A stretch of 64,000 bases of DNA from Gelidibacter salicanalis (lineage in GTDB: Bacteria; Bacteroidota; Bacteroidia; Flavobacteriales; Flavobacteriaceae). Below, one piece after another: positions 27,619 to 36,140 of this stretch (the stretch's first letter is position 1; every line of letters starts with the position of its first letter). The stretch spans positions 62,001-126,000 of the forward strand of contig NZ_VORX01000009.1 in NCBI RefSeq assembly GCF_007997285.1, given 5' to 3'. The translations under genes were made by a program, and so were the position numbers. The notes under the pieces are model-generated. The model saw only the letters and a list, made by a program, of their open reading frames with translations, made no database searches and was not told the origin of the DNA.

Positions 27619-28085
27619 GGGTCATTGCGAGGAGCGCACCCCAACCCGAGCGTCATTGCGAGGGAGGTACGACCGCGGCAATCTCATGATTAGGAGCTCA
27701 CAACCTAAAGATTGCCACGTCGCTCCTCCGTCGCTCCTCGCAATGACGGTACATAGGCGTCGCTCCTCCGTCGCTCCTCGCAATGACGATACGTAGGCGT
27801 CGCTCCTCCGTCGCTCCTCGCAATGACGTGGTGCAGGGGTCATTGCGAGGAGCACACCCCAACCCGAGCGTCATTGCGAGGGAGGTACGACCGCGGCAAT
27901 CTCATGATTAGGAGCTCACAACCTAAAGATTGCCACATCGCTCCTCCGTCGCTCCTCGCAATGACGATACGTATGCGTCACTCCCCTGTCACTCCTCGCA
28001 CTGACGTAGTGTGAATGTTATCGCGAGGCGCGCACACCCATTCCGGTGTCATTGCGAGGAGCGCAGCGACGCGGCAATCTCAAAA
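27619..28085. repeat. CATTGCGAGG palindromic repeat island
   Basis: Two nearly identical units (27619-27748 and 27838-27966, about 130 bases) run from GTCATTGCGAGGAGC through GCGGCAATCTCATGATTAGG to AAGATTGCCAC and CTCCTCGCAATGAC. Each is therefore a long inverted repeat with an off-centre loop. Between them are two more CGTCGCTCCTCCGTCGCTCC arms (27750-27830), and a further unit ends at 28085 in GCGGCAATCTCA. Frames reading HCEERSD or SLRGA through it are by-products. The family is known from many bacterial genomes by such translated traces. Confidence 0.92.
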
Positions 28086-28429
28086 TCAATCCCAGAAGCT
28101 CTATACAGAGGGAAAGATCAAACTACTTATCCAAATCCAGACATCAAAACAAACATCAAGTGGCCTAACCAAACGGTTCAAAATTTCACCATGTAACCCA
28201 ACCGAAATATTGGTGTGGGATACAAAGGAAGATTTTAAAAAAACTTAACCCTTCACAATTTAATAGGGTCCTTAAAATTATTTTCGACGCTCTTAAACCC
28301 ATACTCCTCTTAATTTTTTTTATCTTCGCTCACTCTTGATACAAACAAAGAGATCACGGTATTTTGTTCTTCTAATTCACAACTTCTTTAGGGAATGTAA
28401 AGCCTTTGTATGAAGACTTAATTTATCTT
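28086..28429. other. Intergenic region before the SDR gene, with weak promoter candidate
   Basis: A frame running out of the repeats to 28248 (ending in ILVWDTKEDFKKT) could be a gene remnant, but I cannot assign it. TTG (28336-28338), 21 bases, TATTTTG (28360-28366) is a weak promoter candidate for the epimerase at 28430. Confidence 0.3.
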
Positions 28430-29350
28430 ATGACAACTATTTTAATTACAGGCGGAGCTGGCAATATCGGAAGTACTCTAACCTCCAGATTATCGGAATT
28501 AGAGCAGCATCATATTGTTGTGGTTGATAACCTGTCTACTGGACATCTGTCCAAACTTCCAAAAAGATCCAATATTTCCTTTATTAAGACCAATGTAAAC
28601 GTTTACGCGGATATTCAGGCAGTTTTCAAACGGTTTGAGTTTGATTATGTATTCCACTTTGCAGCGGTGGTCGGCGTTCAGCGGACTTTAGAAGATCCCA
28701 TTGCTGTGTTAGAGGATATCGAAGGAATTAAAAATGTGTTGACCCTATCAAATGAATCCCATGTTAAAAGGGTGTTTTACTCCAGTTCTTCAGAAGTGTA
28801 CGGAGAGCCTTTTGAAATTCCACAAAATGAAAATACAACGCCATTAAATTCGCGGTTGCCCTATGCCATTGTAAAAAATGTAGGTGAAGCCTTTTTTAGG
28901 ACTTATCAAAAAGAATATGGTTTGCCCTATACCATTTTTCGTTTCTTTAATACTTACGGACCACAGCAAAGTGAGGATTTTGTAATCCCTAAGTTTTTAA
29001 GGGCAGCTTTAAATAACCAGCCTATAAAGATCTATGGTGACGGGCTGCAGACCAGATCCTTCTGTTATATAAATGACACCATTGATACCTGTATTAAAAC
29101 CCTTCAGCAAGAAGGTGAAAATACGGTTATAAATGTAGGTAACGACAAAGAGATCAGTGTTTTGGAGCTCGCGCAGAAAATTATAGAAGTTACGGGATCC
29201 AAATCTCAAATTATACACTTACCAGCTTTGGCCGAAGGCGATATGCGCCGCAGGTGCCCGGATGTCACAAAAATGAAACTCGTGTTGAATAGGGAATTAA
29301 CGCCTTTAGATAAAGGTTTGCGTTTAATGGTCAATTTTTATAAGTCCTAA
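28430..29350 (+). CDS. NAD-dependent nucleotide-sugar epimerase/dehydratase (extended SDR)
   Basis: Residues TGGAGNIG near the N-terminus bind NAD; SSSSEVYG and YAIVK supply the catalytic serine and the YxxxK dyad. The protein is 306 residues when started at the ATG 28430, which sits directly before the Rossmann strand. The family includes UDP-glucose 4-epimerases and UDP-glucuronate decarboxylases. The exact reaction cannot be told from sequence, though GDGLQTRSFCYINDTI resembles the decarboxylase/epimerase group. It stands between the repeat island and the ABC exporter. Confidence 0.8.
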   Translation: MTTILITGGAGNIGSTLTSRLSELEQHHIVVVDNLSTGHLSKLPKRSNISFIKTNVNVYADIQAVFKRFEFDYVFHFAAVVGVQRTLEDPIAVLEDIEGIKNVLTLSNESHVKRVFYSSSSEVYGEPFEIPQNENTTPLNSRLPYAIVKNVGEAFFRTYQKEYGLPYTIFRFFNTYGPQQSEDFVIPKFLRAALNNQPIKIYGDGLQTRSFCYINDTIDTCIKTLQQEGENTVINVGNDKEISVLELAQKIIEVTGSKSQIIHLPALAEGDMRRRCPDVTKMKLVLNRELTPLDKGLRLMVNFYKS

Positions 29351-29413
29351 TCCGAATTTTGACTCTAACGCTATAATTTCTTTTATATTAGCTCCATAAA
29401 CCGTTTTCATTTT

Positions 29414-30274
29414 ATGATACCACAAGATCAATGGTTATATACCATTTCTTCTAAACATAAACTCATTGACCTTAATTTTAAGGAAATTTGGCGCTATAGA
29501 GATTTGCTGATTCTTTTTGTAAAAAGGGATATAGTTACGGTCTATAAGCAAACCATTTTAGGGCCTTTATGGTATATCATTCAGCCTTTGTTTACGGCAG
29601 TCATTTTCACCCTGATTTTCAATAACCTCGGACAGATTTCCACCAATGGTGTGCCACCGTTTTTATTTAACTTGGCAGGCATCACAGCATGGAACTATTT
29701 TAGGGAATGCCTCACCGGAACCTCCAGCACCTTTACCTCTAATCAGGGTATATTTGGGAAAGTGTATTTTCCAAGAGTCATTATGCCCTTGTCCGTGACC
29801 ATCTCCAACCTTTTAAAGTTTGGAATTCAGTTGGGTATTTTTATCGGGTTTTACATTTATTACGCTTTTCATGGGCAGACTTTTGGCTTTAACAGCCATA
29901 TTTTTTTACTCCCCGTGTACATTGTTATGATGGCTTTATTGGGCTTGGGCTTGGGCATGATCATTTCCTCCATGACCACCAAGTATAGAGATTTAACCGT
30001 ATTGGTGGGGTTTGGCGTGCAGTTATTGATGTACATATCAGCGGTTCCTTATCCGGTAAGTGAGGCAAAAGCCAAATTTCCGAGTACTGTAGCCCTCCTT
30101 GTCGAATACAATCCCTTGACCCAAATTATAGAAGGCTTTAGAGTGATGCTTTTGAATACGGGAGCGTTCAGTTGGTTTGGCTTTGGATATACTTTAGTGA
30201 TTAGCATCGTGTTGTTTTTAATAGGATTAGTTATATTTAACAAGACGGAGAAAACGTTTATAGACACGGTTTAG
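29414..30274 (+). CDS. wzm: ABC-2 type polysaccharide export permease (Wzm type)
   Basis: The 286-residue membrane protein has about six membrane segments and begins with the amphipathic stretch typical of Wzm/TagG (ELISSKHK-like start, FKEIWRYRDLLILFVKRDI). It moves lipid-linked glycan across the inner membrane with an ATPase partner. That partner (wzt) is 400 bases downstream, separated by a repeat island. An imperfect promoter (TTTTG, 22 bases, TATATTAG at 29384-29391) lies just upstream. Confidence 0.88.
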   Translation: MIPQDQWLYTISSKHKLIDLNFKEIWRYRDLLILFVKRDIVTVYKQTILGPLWYIIQPLFTAVIFTLIFNNLGQISTNGVPPFLFNLAGITAWNYFRECLTGTSSTFTSNQGIFGKVYFPRVIMPLSVTISNLLKFGIQLGIFIGFYIYYAFHGQTFGFNSHIFLLPVYIVMMALLGLGLGMIISSMTTKYRDLTVLVGFGVQLLMYISAVPYPVSEAKAKFPSTVALLVEYNPLTQIIEGFRVMLLNTGAFSWFGFGYTLVISIVLFLIGLVIFNKTEKTFIDTV

Positions 30275-30360
30275 AAGTTGAAATTGAAACTGAAGTTGAA
30301 AAATGATGAAATGGGAAAAGAAAAAAGAGAGAAGAGACATGAGACTAGAGATAAGAGAAT
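30275..30360. repeat. Short hexamer and heptamer word runs
   Basis: Directly after the wzm stop come GAAGTT/GAAATT/GAAACT hexamers, then 7-base words (GAGACAT, GAGACTA, GAGATAA, GAGAATA). They are shorter versions of the word arrays elsewhere in the window. Confidence 0.6.
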
Positions 30361-30394
30361 AGAGAAAATCGGGATAATCGAGTTGGTTTGTTAG

Positions 30395-30625
30395 TATGAC
30401 CCCACCCCGAGCGTCATTGCGAGTGAGGTACGACCCGACCCCGGCGTCATTGCGAGGGAGGTACAACCCAACCCGGCGTCATTGCGAGGGAGGTACGACC
30501 GAAGCAATCTCAAGGTTGGACAGTCCCAACCTAAAGATTGCCACGTCACTCCTAGGGTCGCTCCTCGCAATGACAATAACCATTGCCACGTGGTCCTACA
30601 GCGCTCCTCGCAATGACGGAACGGA
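30395..30625. repeat. CATTGCGAGG palindromic repeats between wzm and wzt
   Basis: Three direct GCGTCATTGCGAG(T/G)GAGGTAC units are followed by GAAGCAATCTCA, a small central hairpin (GGTTGG-ACAGT-CCCAACC), AAGATTGCCACGTCACTCC and two inverted CTCCTCGCAATGAC arms. The layout is the same as the 27.6-28.0 kb island, with a different centre. Confidence 0.92.
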
Positions 30626-30676
30626 TTGCCGAGCTACCCTCCCAATAACCGACTAAATAATAATATTAAAGATCTA

Positions 30677-31936
30677 ATGATCATACTAAAAGCCGAAAAT
30701 ATCAGCAAACAATACCGACTAGGCACCGTGGGAACGGGCACCATCAGTCATGATCTCAACCGGTGGTGGCATAAGGTACGTGGTAAGGAAGACCCCTTCT
30801 TAAAAGTGGGTGATTCCAATGACCGTAGCACCAAAGGCACTTCTGAATACGTTTGGGCGTTGCAGGACATCAACTTTGAAGTGCGACGTGGCGAAGTCTT
30901 GGGTATTATCGGTAAAAATGGGGCAGGAAAGTCCACCTTATTGAAAATTTTATCCCGTGTGACCAGCCCTACTACAGGTGAAATCAAAACCAAAGGTCGG
31001 ATTGCCTCACTATTGGAAGTGGGCACAGGGTTTCATCCAGAGATGACCGGCCGTGAAAATATATATCTGAATGGCGCTATCTTGGGGATGACCAAAAAAG
31101 AAATTCATTCCAAAATGGACGAAATCATTTCGTTTTCTGGTTGTGAGCGTTATATTGACACCCCAGTAAAACGCTACTCCTCGGGGATGACCGTGCGATT
31201 AGCTTTTGCCGTAGCCGCGCATTTAGAACCTGATATTTTGGTGATTGATGAAGTGTTGGCGGTTGGGGATGCCGAGTTTCAAAAAAAAGCCATTGGCAAA
31301 ATGCAGGATATTAGCCAAGGTGACGGGCGAACGGTGCTGTTTGTGAGTCATAATATGGCTGCGGTAAAGAGTTTATGTTCAAGAGCGATTGTATTAGAGC
31401 ACGGGAAAACGGTTTTTGAAGGAGCAACAGATAATGCTATAAGTTATTATTTAAATTCCAAAGAAGATATTTTTAATATAGCAAAAATAAGTGATCGTAA
31501 AGGATCTGGATTAGTTAAATTAATTGACGTTGCAATATACGGTAGCCAAAGAAATCGAAACCCACAATCTGGGTCCCCCTTTCATATCACCTTTACCTTA
31601 GAAAATCTGCATAAAAAATTAAATTCGCAATTGGATTTTGATTTACGTATTGATGATGGCATTGGACAGCGGATTGCGTGGATAAGTAATACTTTATTAA
31701 CAAACGACACTCAAGAAATTATTAATACGGTAACTTTTAAAGTTTCAAAATTGAATTTGAACAAAGGTGTTTATCATGTCACGACGCATATATCTATAGA
31801 TAAAGTAGTGGCTGATTGGATTCAAAATGCGTTTTCATTTGAGGTCATCGAGGGGGATTACCATGGATCAGGAAAATTGGTGCCTCAAAATCAAAGTAGA
31901 GTATTGTTAGATTTTGAAGTTGATTATAATTTATGA
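30677..31936 (+). CDS. wzt: ABC polysaccharide export ATPase with C-terminal carbohydrate-binding domain (Wzt type)
   Basis: The 419-residue protein starts at ATG 30677 (MIILKAENISKQY). Its nucleotide-binding domain has Walker A GKNGAGKST, signature RYSSGM and Walker B ILVIDEVLAVGD, typical of Wzt/TagH. A C-terminal beta-sandwich domain of about 150 residues (from about 270) resembles the Wzt_C module that in O-antigen systems recognises the chain terminus. It works with the permease at 29414. An in-frame start at 30626 would add residues encoded by repeat-derived DNA and is less likely. Confidence 0.9.
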   Translation: MIILKAENISKQYRLGTVGTGTISHDLNRWWHKVRGKEDPFLKVGDSNDRSTKGTSEYVWALQDINFEVRRGEVLGIIGKNGAGKSTLLKILSRVTSPTTGEIKTKGRIASLLEVGTGFHPEMTGRENIYLNGAILGMTKKEIHSKMDEIISFSGCERYIDTPVKRYSSGMTVRLAFAVAAHLEPDILVIDEVLAVGDAEFQKKAIGKMQDISQGDGRTVLFVSHNMAAVKSLCSRAIVLEHGKTVFEGATDNAISYYLNSKEDIFNIAKISDRKGSGLVKLIDVAIYGSQRNRNPQSGSPFHITFTLENLHKKLNSQLDFDLRIDDGIGQRIAWISNTLLTNDTQEIINTVTFKVSKLNLNKGVYHVTTHISIDKVVADWIQNAFSFEVIEGDYHGSGKLVPQNQSRVLLDFEVDYNL

Positions 31937-32655
31937 TAAAAAGAATAAAGGCATTAATTCAAGAGAATCGTATTTCGCATAAAAATACGCGCTTGTTGTT
32001 GCAAGAACAAAATTGGGCCCATGTATTTCATGACAGTATAAGAGGTGTTGATTATTTAGAAAACTTACCACTGAATATAGGCCGTTATGCAGGTGGGTAT
32101 GCGTTTTTTTACCTGTTACATCGTATTTTAAGAGATCATAAACCAAAGTCTATTTTAGAATTTGGTTTGGGTGAGTCGAGTAAATTTGTATCAACCTATA
32201 TTAATAATTATTTACCCCAAACAACTTATCTGATAATAGAACATAATCAGGAATGGTTAGATGTTTTTAATAGCCAATTTCAATTACCAGTTACAACGCA
32301 GGTGGCAATATGTCCGCTAATTTTGAAGGATGTTAAAGGTTATGAAAGTAATCATTATCAGAATTTAAAAACAGTCATATCGCAACCATATAATCTATAT
32401 ATTATTGATGGGCCTAATGGAAGTGAGCGATATTCACGGTATGATATCATAGAGACTATCTTACGGTTAGGAAAGTCCGATGATTTTATTATACTTCTGG
32501 ACGATTGTAACCGTAAAGGGGAGCAAGATACCTTAAAGGATATTTTGAAATATTTCAAAACAGAAAACATAAAAGTTCATTATGGCACTTATCAGGGTCA
32601 AAAAACCGTTGTTGTAATCGCAAGTGCAAAATATCAGTTTATCAATAGTATGTAG
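31933..32655 (+). CDS. Putative SAM-dependent methyltransferase-like protein
   Basis: The 240-residue protein has a Rossmann-type motif ILEFGLGESSKF (about 75-86) and later YNLYIIDGPNGSERYSR and IILLDDCNR, which fit a class I methyltransferase fold. It overlaps the wzt stop by four bases (ATGA), so it is translated with wzt. Chain-terminal methylation linked to a Wzt carbohydrate-binding domain is a known theme in ABC-exported O antigens, and this gene could play that role (inference). SAM-binding residues are only partly convincing. Confidence 0.6.
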   Translation: MIKRIKALIQENRISHKNTRLLLQEQNWAHVFHDSIRGVDYLENLPLNIGRYAGGYAFFYLLHRILRDHKPKSILEFGLGESSKFVSTYINNYLPQTTYLIIEHNQEWLDVFNSQFQLPVTTQVAICPLILKDVKGYESNHYQNLKTVISQPYNLYIIDGPNGSERYSRYDIIETILRLGKSDDFIILLDDCNRKGEQDTLKDILKYFKTENIKVHYGTYQGQKTVVVIASAKYQFINSM

Positions 32656-32702
32656 AGTAAGGAGTTGTAAAGGCAATTTTTATATATCAGCCAGCTTAAA
32701 TA

Positions 32703-33650
32703 ATGACAAATCAGGCTTTAGTCTCCATAATCATCCCCACCTTTAACCGCGCACACCTAATTGGTGAAACGCTTGATAGTGTATTGGCTCAAACCTATAC
32801 CAACTGGGAGTGTATCGTGGTGGATGACGGAAGTACCGATGGGACTTCTGCTCTTATGGAGACGTATTGTGCTAAAGACTTTAGATTTCAATACCATCAT
32901 CGACCAAAGAATAGGCCACAGGGTGGTAATGCCGCAAGAAATTATGGGTTTGAGTTGAGTAAGGGTGATTATGTGAATTGGTTTGATAGTGATGACCTAA
33001 TGGATTCAAACAAATTGCTAATTCAGGTAGAGGTTTTAGTTGAAAATCCTGATATTAAATTCTGTGTAAGTAACTGTGCTTTTTTTAATGAGAATTCTTT
33101 AAATGTTGAGTATAAATTAAATAAACCTTTGAATTCAAATGATGCATTTAATGATTTTGTTCAAGATAAGATTAAATTTTACACGCCATCTTTAATTGTC
33201 AAGAGGACTTACTTATCTGAATATAATTTAAAATTTGATGAAGCTTTATTTCGATATCAGGAATATGATTTTTTTTGTAAAATGCTTTATATTTCAAAGG
33301 ATTATATTTGCGTTAATCGCACTTTAACGAATATTCGTGTGCATGTAGAATCAATTAGTTTATCTGGCTATAATAGTTCCAAAACCAATTCTATCTTTAT
33401 GGCACATTTAAAGATTTTGGAAAATTACAAATCTAAACTTTCTAAGAAATCTAGAAATCATTGTATAAGGATGATTCAAATGACTTATTCTACTTTTTTG
33501 GTTCATAAAGATTTTGAGAATGCAAAAAGAATTAAAGAAATTGTTAATGTGAAAAATGATATATTTAGTCGGAATTTTGCATTAAAAGTAAATCTCAGTT
33601 TCTATAGCTACTGTTGGTTTGGAAGAGGTGAAAAATTATTGAAATCTTAA
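32703..33650 (+). CDS. Glycosyltransferase family 2
   Basis: The 315-residue GT-A enzyme has VSIIIPTFNRAHLI, VVDDGSTDGT (nucleotide binding) and WFDSDDLM, which supplies the DxD-type metal site. Cytoplasmic, it adds one sugar to the growing repeat unit; donor and acceptor are unknown. Its first third has noticeably higher GC than the AT-rich rest. It is followed two bases later by another GT2 gene. Confidence 0.88.
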   Translation: MTNQALVSIIIPTFNRAHLIGETLDSVLAQTYTNWECIVVDDGSTDGTSALMETYCAKDFRFQYHHRPKNRPQGGNAARNYGFELSKGDYVNWFDSDDLMDSNKLLIQVEVLVENPDIKFCVSNCAFFNENSLNVEYKLNKPLNSNDAFNDFVQDKIKFYTPSLIVKRTYLSEYNLKFDEALFRYQEYDFFCKMLYISKDYICVNRTLTNIRVHVESISLSGYNSSKTNSIFMAHLKILENYKSKLSKKSRNHCIRMIQMTYSTFLVHKDFENAKRIKEIVNVKNDIFSRNFALKVNLSFYSYCWFGRGEKLLKS

Positions 33651-33652
33651 TT

Positions 33653-34600
33653 ATGGATAATTCCGTATCGGTTATAATGCCTACGTTTAATAGAGCTCAT
33701 TTTATTCTTTATACTTTACAATCTTTTATGAATCAAAGTTTTAAGAATTGGGAAATCATTTTAATTGATGATGGTTCTACAGATAATACAAAACATATTA
33801 TTGAAAATATTAAGGATTACCGCATAAAGTATTTTATCCGTAGTAAAGAATATACGAAAGGCCCTTGTGGATGTAGGAATATGGGTATAGACAATGCCTT
33901 GCATGATTATATTTTGTTTTTTGATGATGATGATATAGCGCATCCAAAATTATTGGAATATTCCATGAACGCATTCGATCAGTATGAAGAAATAGATTTT
34001 TGCAATTATGGTAGATCGGTTTTTTATAATGACTCCGAATTACAGTTCAAATTGGATAATTCCTACAAGATAACTACAATTGCCGAAGAGGATTATTATA
34101 AAATTATAGCAAATATTCTTCCTTTTAATACATGTGCCGTTGTTTGGAAAAGAACAGCCATTGGAAGTGAGCGCTTTAATGAAACCTTAATTTATTCTGA
34201 TGAGTGGGAGTATTTTCAAAGGCTATTATCTAATGGATTGTCCGGTATTAAATTGGAGATGGACTTAATATTTGCGAGAAAACATAGTAATTCTAGCACT
34301 GCACGATTTCTAAATAAAGATTCAGTCTATTATAAATCTACAGTAAGGGCAAGAAAACTTGCTATTGTAAATCTTGGGGAAAAATTGCTTTTAAATAAGG
34401 ATTTATTTAAATACTTCTTGAACCAATCAATAATTTTGAAAGATAAGAGTATTCTAATGTTGACTATGGAATATTATAGAATGAAATCTTTTCAAACATT
34501 TTTTTATAGTATAGGTTATGATATTTATCCTATGTTAAAAGCTTATTATAAGATTAAATCGAAAATCGTTAGAAATTATAATAATAGCAGAATCATTTGA
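33653..34600 (+). CDS. Glycosyltransferase family 2
   Basis: The 315-residue GT-A enzyme has VSVIMPTFNRAHFI, LIDDGSTDNT and FFDDDDIA. It has the same length and layout as the gene before it, suggesting an old duplication, though the C-terminal parts differ. Very AT-rich coding sequence, like many glycosyltransferase genes in such loci. An insertion-sequence remnant lies just downstream. Confidence 0.88.
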   Translation: MDNSVSVIMPTFNRAHFILYTLQSFMNQSFKNWEIILIDDGSTDNTKHIIENIKDYRIKYFIRSKEYTKGPCGCRNMGIDNALHDYILFFDDDDIAHPKLLEYSMNAFDQYEEIDFCNYGRSVFYNDSELQFKLDNSYKITTIAEEDYYKIIANILPFNTCAVVWKRTAIGSERFNETLIYSDEWEYFQRLLSNGLSGIKLEMDLIFARKHSNSSTARFLNKDSVYYKSTVRARKLAIVNLGEKLLLNKDLFKYFLNQSIILKDKSILMLTMEYYRMKSFQTFFYSIGYDIYPMLKAYYKIKSKIVRNYNNSRII

Positions 34601-34725
34601 TGTTAAAGATAGCAGTGGGTCAAATGGACAGCTTACATTAATAAACAGTTTAAATGAATTTAAGGTTAAACTATTGATTTTGCATTTTACCGAAATACAT
34701 CCACATTGAGGTATGTCGTTAATAG

Positions 34726-34956
34726 TTGGAATACAGGTGGGATGAACTCTCTGTGATCATTGAATTTTCCAAAGAAATTAGCGCCATTTTTTACACAAGC
34801 AAACTTATTGGCAAAATCAGGAAATACATCAAGAAAAGGGCCGTTTTTCCCACGGATGAACCCATAATGAAATTAGTGTTTCAGGCGGTTAAAAAAAGCA
34901 CTAAAAAATGGACTATGTCAATCAGGAACTGGAGAATTATATTGAACCAGTTTTAG
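34726..34956 (+). pseudogene. IS256-family transposase remnant (C-terminal end)
   Basis: A 76-codon frame matches the C-terminal end of IS256-type (mutator-like) transposases. It has WDELS and an ISAIFYTSKLIGKIRK block corresponding to the IRRVIYTTNxIE region, then AVFPTDEPIMKLVF and KKWTMSIRNWRIILNQF. The first two thirds, including the catalytic DDE residues, are missing and no terminal repeats were seen. Bases 34601-34725 before it hold nothing I can assign. Confidence 0.75.
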
Positions 34957-34957
34957 C

Positions 34958-34965
34958 TATATTTG
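34958..34965 (+). promoter_or_regulatory. Possible -7 box at the end of the IS256 remnant, upstream of wecB
   Basis: TATATTTG is a full TAnnTTTG match 57 bases before the wecB start. No clear TTG lies 19 bases further upstream, so the promoter is uncertain. Confidence 0.3.
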
Positions 34966-35021
34966 TTTACAAGAATAAATTATAAATAGTTTAATCCTGA
35001 AATTATAAAGAAATTAGAATA

Positions 35022-36140
35022 GTGTCAAATGATTTAAGAATACTGGTCTGTTTTGGTACACGTCCTGAAGCTATCAAAATGGCTCCAGTATGTTATGCTT
35101 TGAAAAAGGAAGGTTTAGATTTTAAAGTTTGTGTTACGGCGCAACATCGGGAGATGTTAGATCAAGTATTACAATTTTTTGATATAATACCTGATTTTGA
35201 TTTAAACTTGATGCAAACTAATCAGAGTTTGAATCAACTCAGTGCTCGCATAATTATGGCAATGGATGCTGTTTTGAAACGAGAGCACTTTGATATGGTC
35301 TTAGTGCATGGAGATACAACTACTTCAGTCATGGTCGCGTTGTCGGCTTTCCAGAATGGTATAAAAGTAGGTCATGTTGAAGCAGGTTTGCGCACCTATA
35401 TTAAACAGGCGCCCTTTCCTGAAGAAATGAATAGGCAGTTAACAGGGAGACTCGCTGATTTTCATTTTGCGCCAACCCAAAGAGCTCAGCAAAATTTATT
35501 AAATGAACACATTCTGCCCTCACAAATATATCTTGTAGGAAATACCATTATAGATGCCTTACATATTGCTAAGAGTAAAATAGATAATGGATTTTTGACG
35601 CCTACAATACGTGTTTTGAAAGAAAAGCTAGATTTCAAAAAGAAAATTATTTTAGTTACTGGACATCGGCGAGAAAATTTTGGAAGCAAGTTCGATCATA
35701 TTTGTCAAGCACTTTTAAACCTTGCACAACGGGACGATGTTTGTTTGGTGTTCCCTGTTCATCTCAACCCTAAAGTTAGCAATCCTGCTTTTGCAGCATT
35801 AGGGGATCATCCTAATATTAAGCTTATAGAACCACTTGATTATGCCAGTATGGTCTGGTTGTTAAACCAAGCCGCTTTAGTAATTTCTGATTCAGGTGGT
35901 ATCCAAGAAGAAGCTCCAACGTTCAATGTGCCTGTATTGGTGACACGGGAGGTTACAGAGCGTCCAGAAGGACTTGATACAGGGTGTTCCATTTTGGTTG
36001 GTTCATCAGTTGAAAAAATAATAAACTATGCAAACATGTTTTTAGATGACACTAAAAAGAGAACCATATTAAAAAATCCATACGGTGATGGAACTGCTTC
36101 TGCTCAAATTGTTCAACGATTAAAAGCTTTAGTTAAATGA
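35022..36140 (+). CDS. wecB: UDP-N-acetylglucosamine 2-epimerase (non-hydrolysing)
   Basis: Interconverts UDP-GlcNAc and UDP-ManNAc. The 372-residue protein has VCFGTRPEAIKMAPV at the N-terminus, VHGDTTTS, GHVEAGLRT, PEEMNRQL, the TGHRREN block and SDSGGIQEEAP, all diagnostic of WecB/MnaA. The start is GTG at 35022. The next gene overlaps by four bases. It differs from the NeuC-type hydrolysing epimerase at 42.8 kb, so the locus makes both UDP-ManNAc and free ManNAc-type sugars. Confidence 0.95.
   Translation: MSNDLRILVCFGTRPEAIKMAPVCYALKKEGLDFKVCVTAQHREMLDQVLQFFDIIPDFDLNLMQTNQSLNQLSARIIMAMDAVLKREHFDMVLVHGDTTTSVMVALSAFQNGIKVGHVEAGLRTYIKQAPFPEEMNRQLTGRLADFHFAPTQRAQQNLLNEHILPSQIYLVGNTIIDALHIAKSKIDNGFLTPTIRVLKEKLDFKKKIILVTGHRRENFGSKFDHICQALLNLAQRDDVCLVFPVHLNPKVSNPAFAALGDHPNIKLIEPLDYASMVWLLNQAALVISDSGGIQEEAPTFNVPVLVTREVTERPEGLDTGCSILVGSSVEKIINYANMFLDDTKKRTILKNPYGDGTASAQIVQRLKALVK

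Noticed and set aside
27622-28196. Frames reading SLRGATEERR or HCEERSDAAIS
   Set aside because: Known kind of spurious translation of the CATTGCGAGG palindromic repeat.
28090-28248. Possible gene remnant ending in ILVWDTKEDFKKT
   Set aside because: Too short, fused to repeat-derived sequence, and not assignable to a family.
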